From positions 1 to 6,278 of the forward strand of contig JAJYHW010000066.1 in assembly GCA_021784535.1 (NCBI GenBank): 6,278 nucleotides of DNA. Reading direction: 5' to 3'. Within the stretch, counting starts at the first letter, position 1, and every line of letters begins with the position of its first letter. Below are positions 4,846 through 6,278 of the stretch, in pieces. This DNA comes from a bacterium. GTDB lineage: Bacteria > Patescibacteriota > Microgenomatia > Levybacterales > UBA12049. Both the position numbers and the translations under genes were made by a program. The notes beneath the pieces were generated by a model. That model saw nothing but the letters and a program-made list of their open reading frames with translations. It had not been told where the DNA came from and did not search any database.

Positions 4846-6095
4846 AGCGGTTGGCAGTCATTTCCTATCACACATGCCCGATATCTGATGAGGCGGATGC
4901 CGAGATCGGCGGGATGAATATTTATGTGCTGGAGCTTTCAAAAGCTTTGGCAAAAAAAGGCTATTTTCTTGATATTTTTACCCGATCACAGGATACGAAT
5001 AGTCCCCGGATTGTTCAGGTAAATGATGCTGTCAGAGTAATTCATGTGCCTGCAGGTCCGCTGGAACCGTTATCCAAAAAAAATATTGAACAATATATCC
5101 CTGAATTTCTTGCTTATTTTTATGCTTTTGTAAAAAAAGAAAATATTTCATACAGGATTGTCAGTTGTCATTATTTTCTTTCAGGTATTATCGGGATGGA
5201 TATTAAGAAAAAATTAAAAATACCGCTTGTTATTACGTTTCATACGCTCGGTCTTATGAAAAATCTGGTTGCCAGAAGCGATGAAGAAAGAGAAAGCAAG
5301 GAACGTATTGAGATTGAATTGCAACTGGTCAAAGAATCTGATCTCGTTGTCGCCACGGGTGAACGCGACGCACAGTATATCCGATATCTTTATGACGGTA
5401 AACCTGAAAAGATCGCCGTCGTAACTCCAGGCGTCAATCTGGAATTATTTAAACCTGCCGATAAAATACAAGCAAAAAAAGAAATCGGCGCGTCTTTGGA
5501 TGAAAAAGTCATTTTGTTTGTTGGAAGGATAGAGCCACTCAAAGGTGTTGATGTATTGCTGTATTCATTAAAAATTCTTCTTGGGTCTCATCCTAATTTA
5601 AAAGTTTGCGTCTGGATAGTTGGCGGCGATATCTCACTTGCTGTTGACGAATGGCCGAAAGAGTTAAAAAAACTTTCTGAAATTAGACATCTTTTGAGAA
5701 TCCATACGTCTGTTAAATTTGTCGGCAGAAAAGAACAGCAAGAGCTTCCTGTTTATTATCATGCCGCAGATTTAATGGTAATGCCTTCACATTATGAATC
5801 GTTTGGCATTACAGCTGTTGAGGCTATGGCATGTGGCGTACCTGTTATTACAACTGATGTGACGGGGGTTTCCAAGCTGATTGACAAAAGACATTCAGAA
5901 CTTATTATCTCAGCAAATAATCCTATCAGATTGGCAGAGAGTATTGCTGCTTTGCTTTGTAACACAGACGAATATAACAAGGTGAGTAGATCAGTTGCGC
6001 AAAATGTGCAGGATATCAGTTGGGATACTACCGCAGATCATTTCATCGATTTATGTAAATCCTGTACCGGTGACAAAAATGATAGCAGGTTGTAA
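4836..6095 (+). CDS. GT4 glycosyltransferase, MshA / sucrose-phosphate-synthase-like
   Basis: This 419-residue GT-B protein should transfer a sugar from a nucleotide sugar, with retention, in the cytosol. The N-terminal acceptor domain has GGMN (25-28), AGPLEPLSKK (73-82), CHYFLSG (111-117) and FHTLG (135-139). The C-terminal donor domain has FVGRIEPLKG (228-237, R231 and K236 for the diphosphate) and the EX7E motif (E321-E329 in ESFGITAVE). Aligned by eye to Corynebacterium glutamicum MshA, the four residues I recall as gripping the acceptor phosphate (K78, Y110, T134, R154) fall on K81, Y113, T137 and R157. This argues for a phosphorylated acceptor such as inositol phosphate or a sugar phosphate. 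Sucrose-phosphate synthases share much of this pattern, so the acceptor is not settled. The start is fixed by the promoter and by the first strand, which begins at residue 5. There is no Shine-Dalgarno site. The divergent neighbour is the histidine phosphatase, a plausible partner to remove the phosphate. No strong terminator hairpin follows, only a run of seven T (6100-6106). Confidence 0.88.
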   Translation: MNTKRLAVISYHTCPISDEADAEIGGMNIYVLELSKALAKKGYFLDIFTRSQDTNSPRIVQVNDAVRVIHVPAGPLEPLSKKNIEQYIPEFLAYFYAFVKKENISYRIVSCHYFLSGIIGMDIKKKLKIPLVITFHTLGLMKNLVARSDEERESKERIEIELQLVKESDLVVATGERDAQYIRYLYDGKPEKIAVVTPGVNLELFKPADKIQAKKEIGASLDEKVILFVGRIEPLKGVDVLLYSLKILLGSHPNLKVCVWIVGGDISLAVDEWPKELKKLSEIRHLLRIHTSVKFVGRKEQQELPVYYHAADLMVMPSHYESFGITAVEAMACGVPVITTDVTGVSKLIDKRHSELIISANNPIRLAESIAALLCNTDEYNKVSRSVAQNVQDISWDTTADHFIDLCKSCTGDKNDSRL

Positions 6096-6277
6096 TCCCT
6101 TTTTTTACTATTCCGTATGTCAACGCACGTGTATGGCAATGTTGCTTTTTCGAGATTTTGACAGGTAACTTGCAGTATGTTGTCATTTAGTGCAAGCGGG
6201 CTTTTTGCATATGCATGAAGTGTGATTGTTATGGTCTGGATGTTATATGCCAGAACTGGTAGAATAACGAGGAAAAA
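6038..6277 (-). CDS. Possible 3' end of an unidentified gene entering from the right edge
   Basis: One minus-strand frame stays open for 79 codons from the window edge to a TGA at 6038-6040, while the other two minus frames close within about 50 bases. It has no internal ATG apart from the third codon from its end, so any start would lie beyond the window. The translation opens with a hydrophobic stretch (FFLVILPVLAYNI) and contains two cysteines in the middle; no family is recognised. If real, it would be convergent with the glycosyltransferase and overlap its last 58 bases. An 80-codon opening by chance is not very rare at this base composition, so this may be non-coding. Confidence 0.3.
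   Translation of the reverse strand, partial: FFLVILPVLAYNIQTITITLHAYAKSPLALNDNILQVTCQNLEKATLPYTCVDIRNSKKRDYNLLSFLSPVQDLHKSMK
6158..6186 (+). promoter_or_regulatory. Candidate promoter in the right-hand intergenic region
   Basis: TTGACA (6158-6163), a 17-base spacer and TGTCAT (6181-6186, 4 of 6) could start a transcript near 6193 leading out of the window. A second candidate is the extended -10 TGGTAGAAT (6257-6265). Near the edge ACGAGGA (6267-6273) looks like a ribosome-binding site for a gene starting just beyond base 6278. This reading competes with the minus-strand open frame over the same bases. Confidence 0.3.
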
Positions 6278-6278
6278 C

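Noticed and set aside
4790..4861. Longer phosphatase start at 4861
   Set aside because: It places 24 residues before the RHG strand, lies upstream of the predicted transcript start near 4810 and overlaps the divergent glycosyltransferase start.
107..6095. Recoding of TGA as an amino acid, because all six complete genes end in TAA
   Set aside because: All six genes read through at full family length with no in-frame TGA, so the standard code explains them.
6206..6215. Perfect 10-base palindrome TGCATATGCA
   Set aside because: Several palindromes of this length are expected by chance in 6 kb, and it has no second copy or clear context.

Overview
The window is bacterial and fairly AT-rich, with short gaps between genes. 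Six complete genes are supported, all ending in TAA and all reading through under the standard code. Gene content suggests a small-genome lineage of the Patescibacteria/CPR kind (Microgenomates-like) or a relative of Chloroflexi. This is an inference from protein style (short cysteine-tRNA-ligase-like protein, VanW-like secreted protein, almost no Shine-Dalgarno sites), not a phylogeny.

Layout, left to right. (1) Bases 1-106 hold no gene but are packed with three perfect hairpins, two of them abutting, inside a possible closing helix. (2) A PfkB-family sugar or nucleoside kinase is on the minus strand (107-1267). (3) An intergenic region (1268-1487) carries two divergent, near-consensus sigma-70 promoters. 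The plus-strand one runs into a terminator-like hairpin. (4) A plus-strand pair of secreted cell-wall proteins follows: a LysM plus resuscitation-promoting-factor (Rpf)-like transglycosylase (start 1488 or 1509) and, 18 bases later, a VanW-like protein (2268-2927). (5) Convergent to these on the minus strand is a short CysS-family protein (2959-4116) that resembles the mycothiol ligase MshC and lacks the anticodon-binding domain of ordinary CysRS. (6) Upstream of it, on the same strand, is a histidine phosphatase (4193-4789). (7) Divergent from the phosphatase is a GT4 glycosyltransferase of the MshA / sucrose-phosphate-synthase type (4836-6095). The two -10 boxes form one palindrome, and the glycosyltransferase appears to be leaderless. 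(8) The last 183 bases hold no complete gene. An open minus-strand frame runs off the right edge.

The most interesting reading is that the last three genes form a small pathway: glycosyl transfer to a phosphorylated acceptor, removal of the phosphate, then ligation of cysteine. That is the logic of mycothiol synthesis (MshA, a phosphatase, MshC). The deacetylase (MshB) and acetyltransferase (MshD) steps are not in this window, so a mycothiol-like thiol is a hypothesis. The plain alternative is a reduced CysRS beside unrelated sugar-metabolism genes.
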